The notes below the pieces were generated by a model, which saw only the letters and a program-made list of their open reading frames with translations, was not told the origin of the DNA and did not search any database. Made by a program: the position numbers and the translations under genes. From positions 1 to 64,000 of the forward strand of contig FPJT01000014.1 of NCBI GenBank assembly GCA_900119535.1: 64,000 nucleotides of DNA, read 5' to 3'. The DNA is from Ruminococcus sp. XPD3002. Its GTDB lineage: Bacteria; Bacillota; Clostridia; Oscillospirales; Ruminococcaceae. Shown in pieces: positions 1 to 7,812 of this stretch. How positions within the stretch are numbered: position 1 is the stretch's first letter; each line of letters begins with the position of its first letter.

Positions 1-135
1 GGCAAAGGCACGATACGGTTCGGCATTTACGCTTGCAGTCCCGAAGAATCGAGCTTTAAGGCGATATTTACCGATATGAAGATCACCGAATGCGCTTGGA
101 AGGCACATGACGGACAGCAGCCGGATAAGGAATAA
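1..135 (+). CDS. 3' end of a DUF1349-like (concanavalin-like) protein, partial
   Basis: An open frame enters from the left edge and stops at TAA 133-135, giving the last 44 residues. The stretch around FGIYACSPEESSFKA followed by WKAHDGQQPD resembles the C-terminus of DUF1349 proteins (a beta-sandwich, lectin-like fold of unknown reaction). That assignment is from memory of the family and only the tail is visible. The stop sits 14 nt before the nitroreductase start, whose ribosome binding site immediately follows it, so the two genes are probably cotranscribed. Confidence 0.5.
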   Translation, partial: GKGTIRFGIYACSPEESSFKAIFTDMKITECAWKAHDGQQPDKE

Positions 136-149
136 TGGAGGTATCAGAT

Positions 150-671
150 ATGGAAAACAAACTCTTTGACCTTGCGGCAAAACGCCGTTCGGTAAGGCGA
201 TACACAAATGAACATATCTCCGATGAAGTAATGAATGAGATCATGAAGGTGGCACTCGCTGCTCCCTGTTCCTTCGGTCACAGACCTGTAGAGTTCGTAA
301 TCGTGAGAGATAAAATAAGAGAGCTTGCCGAGTGCAAAAGTCTCGGCGGATCGCAGATCATCGGAGCTGATGCTGTTATCGTTGTTATGGTGAAGCTCGA
401 CAGAGGCGAGTTCTGGATTGAGGACGGTGCTATCGCTTCTTCCTACATTTTGCTTGCTGCCGAGCAGTATGACCTCGGTGCTTGCTGGGTGCATATCCGC
501 AACAGGACGGGAAAATGCAAGTCCTCTGATGAAGAAATCCGCAAACTGCTCGGTGTGCCGGACGGTTATGCTGTCCTGAACCTGATCGCACTCGGCGGCA
601 AGGGCGAAATTAAGCGTGGCTATACTGAAAAAGACTTTGATTTTGGCAAAGTTCACTATGAAAAATATTGA
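150..671 (+). CDS. Nitroreductase family protein (FMN-dependent oxidoreductase)
   Basis: A 173-aa protein of the nitroreductase fold, expected to bind FMN as a dimer and reduce nitro, quinone or flavin substrates with NAD(P)H in the cytoplasm. The N-terminal RRSVRRYTNEHIS segment is the usual FMN-phosphate-binding arginine cluster. APCSFGHRPVEF and the C-terminal LGGKGEIKRGYTEKDFDF are typical of the short clostridial subfamily. I chose the ATG at 150, not 135, because GGAGG at 137-141 lies 8 nt upstream; the 135 ATG overlaps the previous stop. A hairpin terminator follows. The true substrate cannot be read from sequence. Confidence 0.88.
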   Translation: MENKLFDLAAKRRSVRRYTNEHISDEVMNEIMKVALAAPCSFGHRPVEFVIVRDKIRELAECKSLGGSQIIGADAVIVVMVKLDRGEFWIEDGAIASSYILLAAEQYDLGACWVHIRNRTGKCKSSDEEIRKLLGVPDGYAVLNLIALGGKGEIKRGYTEKDFDFGKVHYEKY

Positions 672-677
672 TAACGA

Positions 678-706
678 AAGGACGGCTCAACTGAACCGTC
701 CTTTTT
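678..706 (+). terminator. Rho-independent terminator after nitroreductase
   Basis: AAGGACGG (678-685) pairs with CCGTCCTT (695-702) and is followed by a T run. It lies 7 nt after the nitroreductase stop. Confidence 0.85.
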
Positions 707-738
707 CCGTTAATTCTATTTTCACTTTTCAATGCTGA

Positions 739-1116
739 TCCGTCATCATTCCGGACGGTATAACAAGCATCGGCAGCCGAATGTTCAGTGAATGCACTTC
801 TCTCACATCTGTCAGCATTCCGGACAGCGTGACAAGCATTGGTGAAAGCGCATTTGACGGCTGTTATGCGCTCAAATCCGTCACCATCCCGGACAGCGTA
901 ACAAGCATTGGCAAAAACGCGTTCTATGAATGCACATCGCTCACATCCGTCACCATTCCGGGCAGTGTGACAAGCATTGGTGCACGTGCCTTTGAAGACT
1001 GCTATTATCTCATCTCCGTCAACATTCCGGACAGCGTGACAACAATCTGTGATGCAGTTTTCGGGGGATGTGACAAACTGGATCCTCTAAAATCACAACT
1101 CCTGTTTTTTCACTAA
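739..1116 (+). pseudogene. BspA-like leucine-rich-repeat surface protein fragment
   Basis: About 125 residues made of near-identical 23-residue LRR_5 units, each of the form IPDSVTSIGxxAFxxCxxLxSV; four full units are visible. The frame opens directly after a TGA at 736-738 with no start codon, no ribosome binding site and no signal peptide. It ends after the last repeat in unrelated residues (DPLKSQLLFFH). Intact relatives are large secreted or surface-anchored adhesins, often with dockerins in ruminococci. I read this as the leftover middle of a broken gene, supported by the lost start and the mobile-element relics just downstream. Confidence 0.75.
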
Positions 1117-1375
1117 AGGTATTCCCAAACCATTTTACAGAATCCGAATACTGCTAATATTGCGTGGGAAAACTTCAGAATCATAAATGCATCAGATGAG
1201 GACAGGAAGCATAACCTTCCTGCTTTCAGCTTCTTACGAAAAGGAGAATATCAGATATATGGCAACGCTCAAGAACGTATTTTTCGCATATCTGCTGGAC
1301 GATACGCACTATTCCATTGGCGAAGAAATGAACGGTATTATTGACAATGAGATGAACGATGAATATCCCATAAAA
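1117..1375 (+). other. Scrambled remnant region with a short open frame
   Basis: No intact gene. One frame from about 1137 reads NPNTANIAWENFRII and onward, like the end of a secreted repeat protein. A separate frame starts at ATG 1259 with AAGGAG at 1241-1246 (36 sensible residues beginning MATLKNVFFAYLLDD). It then runs into the terminator and recombinase relic downstream, so its own 3' end has been replaced. I cannot name either piece. Confidence 0.3.
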
Positions 1376-1376
1376 C

Positions 1377-1432
1377 AAAAATCCCCCTCACCAGGCGAGG
1401 AGCATCTCAGCTTCCTGCCTGATGAGGGGGAT
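1377..1432 (-). terminator. Hairpin terminator for the minus-strand recombinase relic
   Basis: ATCCCCCTCA (1381-1390) and TGAGGGGGAT (1423-1432) form a perfect 10-bp stem. On the minus strand it is followed by a T-rich tract and lies 22 nt after the stop of the recombinase relic, the same arrangement as at 3187-3239 after the intact recombinase. Confidence 0.7.
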
Positions 1433-1453
1433 CATATCATTATATTCACTTTT

Positions 1454-1642
1454 CTACATTTCCACGCTGACCGTCACACCGGATTTGAACCGGAACTCCA
1501 GATAATCATCGTACACAGTCACTTTTTCAAGCAGCTTCTTTACGAGACTGCCGTCAAACACTAAAACCTTGCTCTTCTGCCGTTCTATAAATTTCAGCAG
1601 TTCCCGGATACGCCGCTTGCATTCGGATGCAAACATCCTCAC
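1454..1642 (-). pseudogene. C-terminal relic of a large serine recombinase
   Basis: The decoded 55 C-terminal residues (ELLKFIERQKSKVLVFDGS, then KLLEKVTVYDDYLEFRFKSG) match the C-terminus of the intact recombinase at 3250-4803 almost residue for residue, but all catalytic and DNA-binding parts are missing. The similarity breaks just upstream of the RIRELLKF motif. The nucleotide copy has diverged at many silent sites, so this is a second, older element and not a recent duplication. Together with 3250-3420 it brackets the dockerin gene. Confidence 0.85.
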
Positions 1643-1648
1643 TCACAC

Positions 1649-1709
1649 AATAATAAAGGGCTGCAACTGCCGAAGTGTATCACTCAGGCAGCCACAGCCC
1701 TTTATTATT
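1649..1709 (-). terminator. Long inverted repeat, probable terminator of the dockerin gene
   Basis: AATAATAAAGGGCTG (1649-1663) and CAGCCCTTTATTATT (1695-1709) are perfect 15-nt complements, with an inner CTGCC/GGCAG pair. The right arm touches the stop codon of the dockerin gene. The 3' side on the minus strand is only weakly T-rich (CCCTTTATTATT). Confidence 0.6.
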
Positions 1710-3067
1710 CACCATTCATTATTACTTGTTTTTGACCAATTCTTGAGCATAGCAATCAGCTCTGAAATAGACACATCTGTAGTTTTCTCTGTACCGTCTG
1801 AATATGTAATCACAGTATGATAGTTGAATTCATCGGAAAATTTTCCATTTCTCGGATCTTCTGTGCCGATGTATTTGGCATAATCCAGCGACAGGATGCT
1901 TTTGAATTTGTCCTCCGTGATCTCAGTGACAACGGGATCAGATGCACTGCGCTTATTAAGATATGAGATGTAGTATTTCTCTCCATCCTGATATGCTTTA
2001 TATTCATAGTGTACAGCCATGACTCCGCCTGTTTGTGTCATTGTTACAGAAATGGGAGTTTGTACTTTTTCAAGTAATTCTCTTTTCATCAAGCACAAAT
2101 CAAACACATCAAGTATATTGTCGTTGCAGAAATCAGCCGCCTTCCAGTTCGCAAGATGCGTGTCCGGCACGGCAAGCAGCCATTTCTGTAACAGTACGAC
2201 ATCAGCAACATTGAATTCGCCGTCATTGTTCACATCGCCCATCAGATAAGGCTGTATATCCGGTTCAAATCTGTAGCGGAATACGCCGTTTTCAACGATC
2301 AGTTCATATTTCTCTTTCTCATTTGCAGTAATTGTAACTTCACCGTCGCTGCGGGCAGATACAACGTAAAGTGTCAGTATGTCATCCGCATCGAAAGCAC
2401 TTGCAGTTCCCATTGTCATGCTGTGCCCGGCAACGGTCTTATCTGAAGTCGCTACAGTTTTAGAATGCGTTTCCTTGCTGTAAGGATAGCTCAGACAGAA
2501 CAGCGAAGAAACCTTATTGTTTTCATAGATAGTTGTAAAATACCTGTCGTTTCCTGTTTCAACATTAGGGAGCATTCCGTTCACAAAAGAATAAAAGCCG
2601 CCGTCCGTAACACAGGAATTGAGCGTATAGATTGTTTCCTCCGGATGATACACGTTCTCGCAGGTGACAGTCGTTCCATCGTTTCCTGCATCCACAATAT
2701 AGCTGTAATAGCGCTTATACTGCACCTCCGCAACAATATCTTCATGCGCAACAGAATCCAATGTCGTTTCTTCCATCGTGACAATGTATCTGCCGCTTTC
2801 CTCCGGCGTGAATACATATCCGTATTTCACATCCTGCACTGCAAACTTATTCTCAGAACAAACGATAAATGCCGGATTACTGAAAGAACTGTGTGCCATA
2901 AAGTACACAGAGTCACCCTGCATCCTGAAATGATCCGGATACTCCTTAACGAGGGCAAAGTAATCGTCAGCCATTTTCGGATAAGTATACTCCTCCGCCG
3001 ATACGGGCAGCGGAACAGAAAATGCCAGAGCCAGAGCCGAAAAAACAGCACTTATACGTTTTTTCAT
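1709..3067 (-). CDS. Secreted protein with internal type I dockerin
   Basis: 452 aa. A signal peptide covers residues 1-24 (MKKR, hydrophobic core, PVSAEE). About 250 residues of unassigned extracellular sequence follow. Then comes a type I dockerin at about 277-333, with the first Ca-binding loop DVNNDGEFNVADVVLL and a second, less canonical half (FCNDNILDVFDLCLMKREL). A C-terminal domain of about 115 residues ends the protein. Dockerins dock secreted proteins onto cohesins of a cellulosome-like scaffold. The start at 3067 follows AAGGAGG with ideal spacing; the upstream in-frame extension lacks a ribosome binding site. No glycosidase signature is visible, so the attached function is unknown. 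It lies between two recombinase C-terminal copies. Confidence 0.85.
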   Translation of the reverse strand: MKKRISAVFSALALAFSVPLPVSAEEYTYPKMADDYFALVKEYPDHFRMQGDSVYFMAHSSFSNPAFIVCSENKFAVQDVKYGYVFTPEESGRYIVTMEETTLDSVAHEDIVAEVQYKRYYSYIVDAGNDGTTVTCENVYHPEETIYTLNSCVTDGGFYSFVNGMLPNVETGNDRYFTTIYENNKVSSLFCLSYPYSKETHSKTVATSDKTVAGHSMTMGTASAFDADDILTLYVVSARSDGEVTITANEKEKYELIVENGVFRYRFEPDIQPYLMGDVNNDGEFNVADVVLLQKWLLAVPDTHLANWKAADFCNDNILDVFDLCLMKRELLEKVQTPISVTMTQTGGVMAVHYEYKAYQDGEKYYISYLNKRSASDPVVTEITEDKFKSILSLDYAKYIGTEDPRNGKFSDEFNYHTVITYSDGTEKTTDVSISELIAMLKNWSKTSNNEW

Positions 3068-3147
3068 GGTATTACCTCCTTTTCTTAGTGGGGATACATT
3101 GTCGGTCATTCAGTTTTACAGTAAACGGCATATTGCTGCTTATCTTC

Positions 3148-3176
3148 ATTATAGCATGGTATATATAGAAATGCAA
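3148..3176 (-). promoter_or_regulatory. SigA promoter of the dockerin gene
   Basis: On the minus strand TTGCAT, 17-bp spacer, TATAAT (-10 at 3148-3153, -35 at 3171-3176), about 80 nt upstream of the start codon. Confidence 0.7.
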
Positions 3177-3186
3177 GGGTTAAACG

Positions 3187-3239
3187 AAAAAAGGCTGCTG
3201 ATACCGTGTGAACAATATCACGCGATATCAGCAGGCCTT
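3187..3239 (-). terminator. Terminator of the recombinase operon
   Basis: AAGGCTGCTGATA (3191-3203) pairs with TATCAGCAGGCCTT (3226-3239). On the minus strand it is followed by TTTTTT, 10 nt after the stop of the last recombinase. Confidence 0.85.
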
Positions 3240-3249
3240 ATTATCACAT

Positions 3250-4803
3250 TCACTTTTCCACGCTGACCGTCACACCGGACTTGAACCGGAACTCCAGATA
3301 GTCATCGTACACAGTCACTTTTTCAAGCAACTTCCGAACCAGTGCTTCGTCAAATACCAAGACCTTGCTCTTCTGCCTTTCTATAAATTTCAGCAGTTCA
3401 CGGATACGCTTCTTGTGTTCAGTTTTTGCGTTGTCGTCCATTGCTGTCTGTGCCTGAAGTTCACGCAGGCGAAGAATTTCCTCGGTGATGTCATCATAGT
3501 TCTCACGGCGCTCTGTTCTGTCGATCAGCTCCTGCTGCAGCTTTGCCATTTTCGCTGCCAGTGCTGCGGCACTTTCCGGGTGTACCTCGTTGATTGCTGT
3601 TTCAAGGTTTTCTTTCAGCCTTGTCAGGTAATCATCGCTGTTCCCCACGATCTCATTGAGCGCATCAAGGAATGCTTCTATCAGCGTCTCCTCATTGACC
3701 GTTCTTGCATGGCACTGATCCTTCTGCTTCAGCCTGGTCAGGCACCGCCACACGACTGACTTCTTGCCGCGGTTGTTCCAGTGGATCCTGCGATACTCCT
3801 CGCCGCATTCAGCGCAGAATACGATTTTTGAGAACGGGTGGTTTGCGCTGAAATTCTTTCGTCTGCCGAAGCAAGCGTTCTGTTCGCTGCGCCGTGCCAT
3901 CTCCTCCTGCACCATCAGGAATGTCTCTTTCGATATAATAGCTTCGTGGTCGTCCTCAACATAGTATTGCGGCACGATGCCGGAGTTCTTTACCCGCTTT
4001 TTGCTGAGGCAGTCCACGGTATAGGTCTTTTGCAGGAGCGCATCACCCATGTACTTCTCATTTCCGAGAATCAGGCGTATGCTGTTATCATGCCATTTTG
4101 TGCTTCCGCGAGCATTCGGAATACCGTCACGCTGCAGTCCCTGAGCGATCTTTTTGCAGCTTGCGCCCTCAAGATACTCCCGGAAGATACGCTTGACGAT
4201 TTCCGCCTGTTCCGGATTGATGATCAGGTGTCCTTCATCGTCCTTGTCGTAGCCGAGAAAGCGGCGGGCATTGACCATCACTTTCCCCTGCTGGAAGCGG
4301 TACTGCACACCGATCTTGACGTTCTGGCTGAGTGATTCCGATTCCTGCTGTGCCAGCGATGCCATAATGGTCAGGAGGACTTCTCCCTTCGAGTCCATCG
4401 TATTTATGGACTCCTTCTCGAAGAATACCGGAATGTTCATCTCCTTGAGCATTCGGATATAGTTCAGGCAGTCAACGGTATTTCGTGCAAATCGGCTGAT
4501 TGACTTCGTAAAGATCATGTCGATCAAGCCCTTCTTGCAGTCCTCGATCATGGCATTGAACTGCTCTCTGCCTTTGGTCGAGGTCGCGCTGATACCGTCA
4601 TCGGCATACACCCTGACAAGCTCCCATTCCGGATTCTTATTGATAAATTCAGTATAATGCTCTATCTGTGTTTCGTAGCTGGTAGCCTGTTCCTCGTTGT
4701 CGGTGGAGACACGGCAATAGGCTGCAACACGCAGCTTCTTGACTTCCTGCTTCGCCGCATTATTGCCCTTCTGCGGTTTGGCAGGTATTTTTATAACATT
4801 CAT
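3250..4803 (-). CDS. Large serine recombinase
   Basis: 517 aa. The N-terminal resolvase domain (residues about 25-170) has the catalytic serine in AAYCRVSTDNEEQ and the KSISRFARNTVD helix. The recombinase domain (about 175-290) is followed by a zinc ribbon (CAECGEEYRRI with later Cys pair). A long coiled-coil stretch and the C-terminal ELLKFIERQKSKVLVF module complete the protein. Large serine recombinases integrate and excise phages and ICEs at att sites without host factors. Its ATG overlaps the stop of the preceding small gene (ATGA), and it is the last gene of a translationally coupled set of three. It may be the integrase of the neighbouring prophage or of a separate element; no att site could be identified by eye. 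Confidence 0.93.
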   Translation of the reverse strand: MNVIKIPAKPQKGNNAAKQEVKKLRVAAYCRVSTDNEEQATSYETQIEHYTEFINKNPEWELVRVYADDGISATSTKGREQFNAMIEDCKKGLIDMIFTKSISRFARNTVDCLNYIRMLKEMNIPVFFEKESINTMDSKGEVLLTIMASLAQQESESLSQNVKIGVQYRFQQGKVMVNARRFLGYDKDDEGHLIINPEQAEIVKRIFREYLEGASCKKIAQGLQRDGIPNARGSTKWHDNSIRLILGNEKYMGDALLQKTYTVDCLSKKRVKNSGIVPQYYVEDDHEAIISKETFLMVQEEMARRSEQNACFGRRKNFSANHPFSKIVFCAECGEEYRRIHWNNRGKKSVVWRCLTRLKQKDQCHARTVNEETLIEAFLDALNEIVGNSDDYLTRLKENLETAINEVHPESAAALAAKMAKLQQELIDRTERRENYDDITEEILRLRELQAQTAMDDNAKTEHKKRIRELLKFIERQKSKVLVFDEALVRKLLEKVTVYDDYLEFRFKSGVTVSVEK

Positions 4804-5192
4804 TTCCTCACCCCGATCAAACTGTAGATGTATTCGGCTTGCTTTATCGGATCGTCAAAATGCATCTCCGGCTCTGAAATCTCAAACTCCGTATAGACCG
4901 GCGGCAGTTGCAGACGCTTCTTGCCGCCGTGCTTTTCAGCTCTGCGGATCAGTTCAGCATTTGCCTTTGTGAATGTCTGCCTGCTGACGATCGCTGGATA
5001 GAAGTCATCGCCGATATAGCAGATATTCCGGATGACACGCTTCACCATGCTGTGGACCATAGGCTTTCCGGCTTTTTCTGCGGCTTCTCGCAGGCTCATG
5101 CCCGAAATATACCCGCTAAAAATCGCTCTGATCGCACTGGCTTCGGATTCATCGATTTTTGCTATTCCATCAATTATTCTGTACCCGAGCAT
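4800..5192 (-). CDS. Small recombinase-like accessory protein
   Basis: 130 aa from the ATG at 5192 (AGGAGG just upstream). The sequence starts MLGYRIIDGIAKIDESEAS, and AIRAIFSGYISGMSLREAAEKAG matches the recombinase (PF07508-like) domain of large serine recombinases. It has no resolvase catalytic domain and no zinc ribbon. It overlaps the upstream recombinase by 19 nt and the downstream one by 4 nt, so all three are probably made in fixed ratio. Such catalytically empty middle genes are common between paired recombinases in Firmicutes elements; a DNA-binding or directionality role is inference. Confidence 0.8.
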   Translation of the reverse strand: MLGYRIIDGIAKIDESEASAIRAIFSGYISGMSLREAAEKAGKPMVHSMVKRVIRNICYIGDDFYPAIVSRQTFTKANAELIRRAEKHGGKKRLQLPPVYTEFEISEPEMHFDDPIKQAEYIYSLIGVRK

Positions 5193-6724
5193 AACTCCTC
5201 CTTCAGTGTCAGTCCGCATTTCAATCGAAATCCGATGCTTGTGCGGGAATAGACGATAATACTGTCCACATATTCCGTGAAAGCTTCATCGCTGAATTCT
5301 GTCTGTGTTTCGAGTGATTCTATGAAATGCAGCAGCTTTTCCGTTTCCTTGATGCTTCCGTTCACAGCGGTCTTTTCCTGATTTTTCAGTGCAGCGCGGT
5401 ATTCCTCGTTCTGCTGTTCGATACGTCTCAGCTCCTGCGTATACATTACGCTGTCAAGGAATCCGCCGACACGTAGTTTTCTGAGCTCCTGCTTTCTGTC
5501 CGTATTCTTCTGCAGTGCTGCCTTGATATCCATTATACTCAGAAGATTATTGTCTGCATCGGAAAGCTTCAATGATTCCAGATACGGAGACAGGATAAAC
5601 TGATAGCCGAAGATCAGCTTGTTCAGCATGGTCACGAATGCCGCTTTGACCGCCGCATCCTTTATGAACTTCATAGAACAGGAAGCCTTATCATACAGAT
5701 GTGTCGTACAAGCCCACGCAATTCCAGTGGTCTGCGTCTGCCTCTTGAACTTACCGCCGCATTCACCGCAGATGATTTTGCCGGAAAATGGATACTTATT
5801 CTGATACTTCCCGACATCCGCTTCAATATTATGCTCTTCAGCATGCTTTTGCAGGACAAGCTGTACCTTGTCAAACATCTCTCTGCTGATGATCGGCTCA
5901 TGATGCTCCTCCGCATAGTAGCTGTCAACTTCACCGTGATTGTTGTGCCGTCGAAAGCTGCTGTCCGTATAGGTTTTCATAAACGCGGCAGCGCCGTAGT
6001 ATTTTTCATTCACAAGTATTCCTTTGATCGTTGAGCCCGACCATTTTCCGCCCTTGCGAGTGGGAATTTTCTTTTTCTCCAGCATCTGCGCGATCTTGTA
6101 TGTTCCCATACCGTTCAGTGCCGATGAAAAGATCAGGCGGATTACTTCAGCTTCAGTTGGTTCGATGACATAATTGCCGTTGGCATCTTTTGTATAGCCA
6201 TACGGCGGATAACCGAATTTGAAGGTTCCTGCTTCGATTCTCTGCTGTATCGACCATTTCACGTTCTTGGAGATTGACTCCGATTCATCCTGCGCCATGC
6301 TGCTGAGCATTGACAGGATCAGCTCACTATCCATCGAGCCGGTGTCAATGTTTTCCTTTTCAAAGTAGATCGGGATATTGCAGGATAACAGTTCCCGCAC
6401 CAGCGAAAGACAGTCAGCGGTATTACGGGAAAAACGGCTGATCGATTTTGTCAGCACATAATCGATGCTCCCGGTACGGCAGGCATACAGAAGAGCCTGC
6501 AGGCCGTCACGGGAATCTGCCTTTGTTCCGCTGATACCGAAATCATAGAATACGCCTGCAAATTCCCAGTCGGAATGCCGTTTGATCCATGTTTCATAAT
6601 GTGCTTTCTGGGCTTCAAGGCTCTCCTTCTGGTCAGCGTTCTCAGTACTGACACGGCAGTAAGCGGCCACACGCAGTTTCTTTCCGGCAACAGGTTCCTG
6701 TGCATCGATTTTTCTTATGATCAT
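5174..6724 (-). CDS. Large serine recombinase
   Basis: 516 aa. The catalytic domain (about 17-165) has the active-site serine in AAYCRVSTENADQ and KSISRFSRNTADC. The recombinase domain contains FKFGYPPYGYTKDANG, and the zinc ribbon contains CGECGGKFKRQ. A coiled coil follows, ending near TEKLLHFIESL. Only moderately similar to the recombinase at 3250-4803, so the pair is not a recent duplication. The start at 6724 follows AAAGGAGG. First of the three coupled recombinase genes; a 63-aa gene precedes it by about 30 nt. Confidence 0.93.
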   Translation of the reverse strand: MIIRKIDAQEPVAGKKLRVAAYCRVSTENADQKESLEAQKAHYETWIKRHSDWEFAGVFYDFGISGTKADSRDGLQALLYACRTGSIDYVLTKSISRFSRNTADCLSLVRELLSCNIPIYFEKENIDTGSMDSELILSMLSSMAQDESESISKNVKWSIQQRIEAGTFKFGYPPYGYTKDANGNYVIEPTEAEVIRLIFSSALNGMGTYKIAQMLEKKKIPTRKGGKWSGSTIKGILVNEKYYGAAAFMKTYTDSSFRRHNNHGEVDSYYAEEHHEPIISREMFDKVQLVLQKHAEEHNIEADVGKYQNKYPFSGKIICGECGGKFKRQTQTTGIAWACTTHLYDKASCSMKFIKDAAVKAAFVTMLNKLIFGYQFILSPYLESLKLSDADNNLLSIMDIKAALQKNTDRKQELRKLRVGGFLDSVMYTQELRRIEQQNEEYRAALKNQEKTAVNGSIKETEKLLHFIESLETQTEFSDEAFTEYVDSIIVYSRTSIGFRLKCGLTLKEELCSGTE

Positions 6725-6754
6725 GGCATTACCTCCTTTTGTCAGTACACTATA

Positions 6755-6946
6755 TTAACTCTGGTTTGACGATTTTTCAAGCGTTTTCGGCAATAGATCC
6801 ACAAAAAGGGGAGAGAAAGACTGCCTGTTTAACTGCGTCAATTTGTCATACTCGTCAAAGGAAATAAGTCCGGATTTATAGAGTTGTTCAGCGATTTTCT
6901 GTGCTCTGTGATAGTTCACTTCGTCAATGATTTTCTGCTGTTCCAT
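6755..6946 (-). CDS. Small recombinase-linked protein (SHOCT-like)
   Basis: 63 aa. The central segment YKSGLISFDEYDKLTQLN is the short helix-turn-helix-like pattern seen in SHOCT-type proteins, and this kind of protein is often found directly before serine recombinases. AGGAGG lies 8 nt before the ATG. It leads the recombinase operon and is divergent from hsp20. A palindrome TGACATTTCTGTCA at 6971-6984 sits just upstream and could be an operator. Function unknown. Confidence 0.7.
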   Translation of the reverse strand: MEQQKIIDEVNYHRAQKIAEQLYKSGLISFDEYDKLTQLNRQSFSPLFVDLLPKTLEKSSNQS

Positions 6947-7007
6947 AGCATACCTCCTGAAAAGCTAATGTGACATTTCTGTCAAAAATTTGAAACCTAT
7001 GTGAAAA

Positions 7008-7034
7008 TTAGCACTCTCCCCTTGACAGTGCTAA
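7008..7034 (+). promoter_or_regulatory. CIRCE operator (HrcA binding site)
   Basis: TTAGCACTC (7008-7016), a 9-nt spacer, then CAGTGCTAA (7026-7034). This is the CIRCE consensus with one mismatch in the right arm. It overlaps the -35 box of the hsp20 promoter, so HrcA would block RNA polymerase. hrcA itself is not in the window. Confidence 0.92.
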
Positions 7035-7050
7035 TTCAGGGTGCTATAAT
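7022..7050 (+). promoter_or_regulatory. SigA promoter of hsp20
   Basis: Consensus TTGACA (7022-7027), a 17-bp spacer and TATAAT (7045-7050), overlapping CIRCE. The 5' leader is about 105 nt. Confidence 0.92.
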
Positions 7051-7161
7051 ATAATCAGAACAAAGGAACAGAGAAGCACCAAAGGATCCGGGTGCTGAAC
7101 TCTCCGTCCCCTTGCTCGAAGCAATGGAAACAATGTGACGAGTAAAAAGGAGGACTGACCT

Positions 7162-7605
7162 ATGTTGTATCCTAGCATTTTCGGTGAAAACTTATTCGAT
7201 GATTTCTTCAGATTCCCTGACTTCGGCAGAGACGTGGAGAAGAAGCTGTACGGCAAACACGCTGCACAGGTTATGAAGACGGATGTCCATGAGCATGACG
7301 ACCACTATGAGATCGTTATCGATTTGCCGGGCTTCAAGAAAGACCAGATCAATCTTGAGCTTCAGAACGGTTATCTGACTGTCAGTGCCGCAAAGGGTCT
7401 TGACAAGGACGAAAAGACTGAGAAGGGCAAGCTGATCCGTCAGGAGCGTTACGCCGGTGCAATGCAGAGAAGCTTCTATATCGGTGATACTGTTACCGAA
7501 GCCGATGTGAAGGCAAAGTTTGAGGACGGTGTTCTAAACATCTGCGTTCCGAAGGCAGAGCCTAAGAAACTGGAGAATCACAAGTATATTGCAATTGAGG
7601 GATAA
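7162..7605 (+). CDS. Hsp20 small heat-shock protein
   Basis: 147 aa, the normal length. A short N-terminal arm with LFDDFFRFPDF leads into the alpha-crystallin domain (about 40-140). That domain shows VDLPGF-type IDLPGFKKDQINLELQNG and the strand GVLNICVPKAEP. The protein would form oligomers that hold unfolding proteins in a refoldable state. AAGGAGG lies 8 nt before the ATG. CIRCE control, instead of the CtsR sites often used, is read directly from the promoter. Monocistronic, with its own terminator. Confidence 0.97.
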   Translation: MLYPSIFGENLFDDFFRFPDFGRDVEKKLYGKHAAQVMKTDVHEHDDHYEIVIDLPGFKKDQINLELQNGYLTVSAAKGLDKDEKTEKGKLIRQERYAGAMQRSFYIGDTVTEADVKAKFEDGVLNICVPKAEPKKLENHKYIAIEG

Positions 7606-7636
7606 TACCTCGCTAAGATATGATTCCGAAATAATG

Positions 7637-7678
7637 CTCCCCGGAGCTGTTCGTTTTGAGCAGTTCCGGGGAGTTTTT
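7637..7678 (+). terminator. Terminator of hsp20
   Basis: CTCCCCGGA (7637-7645) pairs with TCCGGGGAG (7665-7673), followed by TTTTT. Confidence 0.92.
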
Positions 7679-7707
7679 GTGCCTGATGGCTATGTTGGCA
7701 TAGCACA

Positions 7708-7736
7708 TTGACTTTTTCCAGGATCGGATGTATAAT
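7708..7736 (+). promoter_or_regulatory. SigA promoter, TTGACTTTTTC type
   Basis: TTGACT (7708-7713), 17-bp spacer, TATAAT (7731-7736). The TTGACTTTTTC start is shared with the promoters of the cargo genes at 26.8 and 32.2 kb. Confidence 0.85.
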
Positions 7737-7812
7737 GAAAACGAAGTCGGAATTGGTCCGCCTTTCAAAACGAAAGTTATGGAGGAATTGATTAGAACAA
7801 GGTAATAGAAGT

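Noticed and set aside
739-1116. 69-nt direct repeats as a CRISPR or satellite
   Set aside because: They encode in-frame 23-residue LRR units without spacers.
1187-1564. Single 125-codon gene in the left-end remnant region
   Set aside because: The frame runs through a terminator hairpin and antisense to the recombinase relic; only the part from ATG 1259 to about 1370 looks natural.
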